Source: Trichoplax adhaerens (Eukaryota; Placozoa; Uniplacotomia; Trichoplacea; Trichoplacidae). From it: a stretch of DNA of 64,000 bases. The stretch covers positions 20,232 to 84,231 of the forward strand of contig NW_002060955.1 of NCBI RefSeq assembly GCF_000150275.1, in the 5' to 3' direction. A model generated the notes under the pieces. The model had not been told where the DNA came from and searched no databases. It saw nothing but the letters and a program-made list of their open reading frames with translations. The position numbers were made by a program, and so were the translations under genes. Each line of letters begins with the position of its first letter. Position 1 is the stretch's first letter. Of the stretch, positions 61,196 to 64,000 are shown one piece after another.

Positions 61196-63953
61196 ATGGG
61201 TAAGATCAGAGAGTTTAGCATTCAACTTCATAACAATGCTGCCAGTGTCTACTATCCAGGCCAGATCATTACAGGCATAGTGGTTATGGATCTAATTTCT
61301 GCTGTCAAAATCCGATATATTTGGGTTGAAATCGCTGGAAGATCGGTAACTAAAGTCCCTTTAAGTAATCGAGGAAGTAATCGTAGCCAGTGGCTTGCTG
61401 ATTTTGTCACTCAACGAGATTGTTTCATTGACGAAAAGAAGGTTTTGTGGGACGGAAGTAAGAAAACTATAGATTTTATTAAAAATCTTTTGATTGACAT
61501 AATTATTTATTAATGGATAGCATGAAATATTCATTCGATCTAAAATTCTAAATTTTGAAGTTCCAATTAATAATTAGTAGATATAAACGTAAATATAAGA
61601 GTTATTGTCACAAACCAGCTTCGTGACAAGGATAACGTAAAACAAATCTCTAAATTACTATAGTCTCCGGGATTCAGCATCCCTTAACTACCTCACAAGA
61701 ATTTAGACGCCTTTGCTTCTACGTTAAACTCAACTAGAGAATTGAGAACTACTTTATGCAACTATCTGACGGGCTTATATACCCTTCTACAGCAGCTAAC
61801 ATTCATGAGTCATCATATAAAAATACTTAGGTGAGAACATCTACTAACTAGTTTTTCACAGTCGAACTACAATATGTCCATTCACAGAATCATTTCAGAG
61901 CACATTACAGCTCAGCATTAAATTTACTGTAACACATTTTATCATTAGAGTAATTCCTATTGTAAGTAACTAGTTGTAATATAATATCACTATATTATAT
62001 TAACCAAATTTAGATGGCTATTTCTTCACGGTAGTTCGTACCGTGATAGTTATATGCTGATATTAATTTCCCATTTCCTTCATCGGCCGTTGCAGAATGG
62101 AAATCGAATTCCAGAATTGATTGCAGCATACGTAATACTCGAGATACCTGATTTATAGATAGTAACATAAGATTTCACCATTAGGTCCATCTAATCATAT
62201 TTAAATTAGAAACCGTAATTTAACGTAATTTGTGGAAACTGCAGCCTTGTGATTGCATTGCCTTGTTACTTTTAACGTAGCTTTATTCTACGTGTTATGA
62301 TATTATTGCAAATATCTTTGCCTTCGTAATTTGATAGCTTTACAAGGTAGAAACATAATGGTCCGTAGATTTTTTGCATGCATTATATATTTAGTCTTCC
62401 TAGTTTTTAAATCCCATTTATAGATTCGAAATTAAAACTCAGCAGTCCGTAATTTATTTCTTGCCTTTATCGTATTTGAATATTTTTTAGCTCTGAATGA
62501 AAATCTTTAATATTGTTAGGAGAAAATATACCTAAAAATTAATTGTATTTCTGTAGTATATGGCTTGGCTTTAACTTAAGTTTATTGCTTGTAGCTCGGA
62601 ATGAGAATCTGCAATTGGGATCTGGGAGACATGAACTGGATTTTGCTTTTCCCTTACCCTGCCATTATTTACCGTCATCATATGAAGGCGGAAAATGTTG
62701 CAATATACGGTATCTAATCCTTGCTCGGATATGTCGCCCATGGAAAATGGATTACGTAACTAAAACAGCTTTCACAGTGTTAGAAATGGTCGACATTAAT
62801 AGGCCAGAATTGACGGTAAAAGAGCTAAATAATTATTGCACTTAGATCGTACCGTAACAAATAGCGATCGAGAACACTTTCTAGTCTACCACTATAAAGT
62901 TAGATGAATTTAAAAATGTACCAAATGTTATAGCATTCATCATTAGCATTACGAAAAACTAAAGTAAAATAGCATGATTTTCCAGATCATGTCGTAAAGG
63001 TTACCTGTGTGAACTCTTAACAATATTGGCCATCTTAAATATTATTGAAATTCAGCTCATTATTCCTTATTGTTTTTAGAAATGTCAATTTCGGTATAAA
63101 CAAGGTGCTGTATATGCACTTTGGTGGAAATTAAAACAGTTACAGAGCTCAATCATATTGCAGTAAATAAGACTAAACAATGGCAATTTTCGCAACTTAT
63201 CGTTTAAAAAGTAACCAATTACTTACGTGCTCATGCGCTAACGTATTAAAAATGCCTAGGAAGTTGATAATACTATAATATTTGGTGTTAAATATTTTCA
63301 TCGTCCGTATGGTAAGATTATAGCAAACTAGCATTAGCCAATATCACCAAATACCCTATTCCATTTGTATTGAAGTATTAATAGAGCCAACTACCAAGCT
63401 TTGTATACCAGGCTGTACTGTAAACTCTACCTATTACATTATAGGTCAAGTATAATGTTATCCTTCACGGTAACATGCACTCTTCTATGCATTATATTAG
63501 TAAGTATCTACTAAAGTAATATTTGTCTGAATTGATTCTCTATTCCGTAATCACAGTAAAACAAAAGTCATGTATTGATCTTCAAGATATAGAAAATCAA
63601 TCTAGAATATGGACTACCCGTACAATTCTATTTGTTGCATTACTTTTTCTCAAGTTGATAATACTATGTAGTTGATATAAATCCTAGGCCTAAATTGATT
63701 ATTCTGATGTAACACTTTGGCTAATTTGGTCGTTTATAGCAGCCATCGCCAGAAATCGAGAAGGAGAAAACTATAACTTCTTGTGGCGGCTGTCAATCAG
63801 CTAAATATTTAAAATTAAATGCATATATTAGACGATGTGGCTACTGTCCAGGCGAACGTATGACATTCACTGCCTCAGTAGAAAATTGTCACAAAATTAG
63901 ATTATTATGTATCCACGCAAAGTTGCAGCAAGTTGTGGAATATTACGCTAAAG
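61196..63953 (+). CDS. Alpha-arrestin (ARRDC-like) gene G, first 3 exons, runs off the window
   Basis: Exons 61196-61457, 62595-62815 and 63740-63953 join with phases 1-0-1. The remaining exons lie past base 64000. N domain: YYPGQ at aa 19-23, EIAGRSVTKV, LPSSYEGG, NIRYLI, RPWKMD. Start of the C domain: ITSCGGC, YCPGERM, SVENCH, and AKG at the exon 3 end. Exon 1 is about 18 nt longer than in most paralogs, and its donor splits a codon beginning with A instead of G (GGAA|GTAAG). Exon 3 has one extra codon (214 nt). Whether it has a PPxY tail cannot be judged. Intron 1 contains a third copy of the dispersed element. Confidence 0.9.
61600..61985 (+). mobile_element. Dispersed non-coding element, diverged copy, in intron 1 of gene G
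   Basis: Same block order as 54975-55460: TTGTCACAAACCAGC, GATAACGTAA, TTTAGACGCC, ACGTTAAACTCAA, TTCATGAGTCAT, CAATATGTCC, then CATTTCAGAGCACATTACAG. Identity is clearly lower than between the 34 kb and 55 kb copies. The right end is not clear. Confidence 0.55.
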
Positions 63954-64000
63954 GTAGGCACAATTTACATTCCGCACTACATTTCTAAATTCCTCTCTTT
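63954..64000. other. Start of intron 3 of gene G
   Basis: Begins with a GTAGGC donor directly after AAAG and runs to the window end. Confidence 0.7.

Overview
The window is AT-rich eukaryotic nuclear DNA, very probably from an early-branching animal. A placozoan such as Trichoplax or Hoilungia is my best guess, from base composition, intron style and the many GTACTGTAC-type palindromes, but I could not test this. No bacterial operon, rRNA or tRNA was found.

Main content: a local cluster of alpha-arrestin (arrestin-domain-containing, ARRDC-like) genes. Seven copies can be assembled exon by exon with canonical GT/AG boundaries and matching phases. Six are on the + strand: A at 2.8-5.1 kb, C at 21.3-24.8, D at 28.0-32.4, E at 36.6-41.2, F at 51.3-58.5, and G from 61.2 kb to beyond the window edge. 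One, B, is on the - strand at 14.8-17.5 kb. All share one gene plan: exons 1+2 encode the arrestin N domain, exons 3+4+start of 5 the arrestin C domain, and the remainder a variable tail. Intron phases run 1-0-1-0-1 and the exon 3 and exon 4 lengths are nearly constant (about 211 and 161 nt). Between E and F lie eroded remains of at least one more copy (about 48.5-49.5 kb, perhaps with an exon-1 remnant at 42.4 kb).

The paralogs differ most in their tails. D and E carry a PPTY motif of the kind that binds WW domains of NEDD4-family ubiquitin ligases. A, B, C and F have none. A, C, D and E share a second C-terminal signature (a C-hydrophobic-acidic segment, then P-x-Y-x near the end). B and F lack both. 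If the family acts like known alpha-arrestins, the cluster would supply adaptors linking membrane cargo to ubiquitin ligases and endosomes, with some members no longer able to recruit ligase directly.

Between A and B (10.4-14.7 kb, + strand) there is a different locus: a CARD-like helical ORF at 10370, then a chain of small phase-compatible exons whose product reads as armadillo/HEAT-type helices. It is convergent with gene B.

Repeats: tandem arrays at 8.69-9.67 kb (about 119-128 bp unit), 10.88-11.33 kb (111 bp x 4), 35.41-35.83 kb (147 bp unit) and 38.63-39.05 kb (80 bp x 5). A dispersed element occurs at 34.3, 55.0 and 61.6 kb, and its 34.3 kb copy sits inside a duplicated unit whose neighbours keep the empty site. 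GTACTGTAC palindrome clusters lie in the C-D and D-E gaps.
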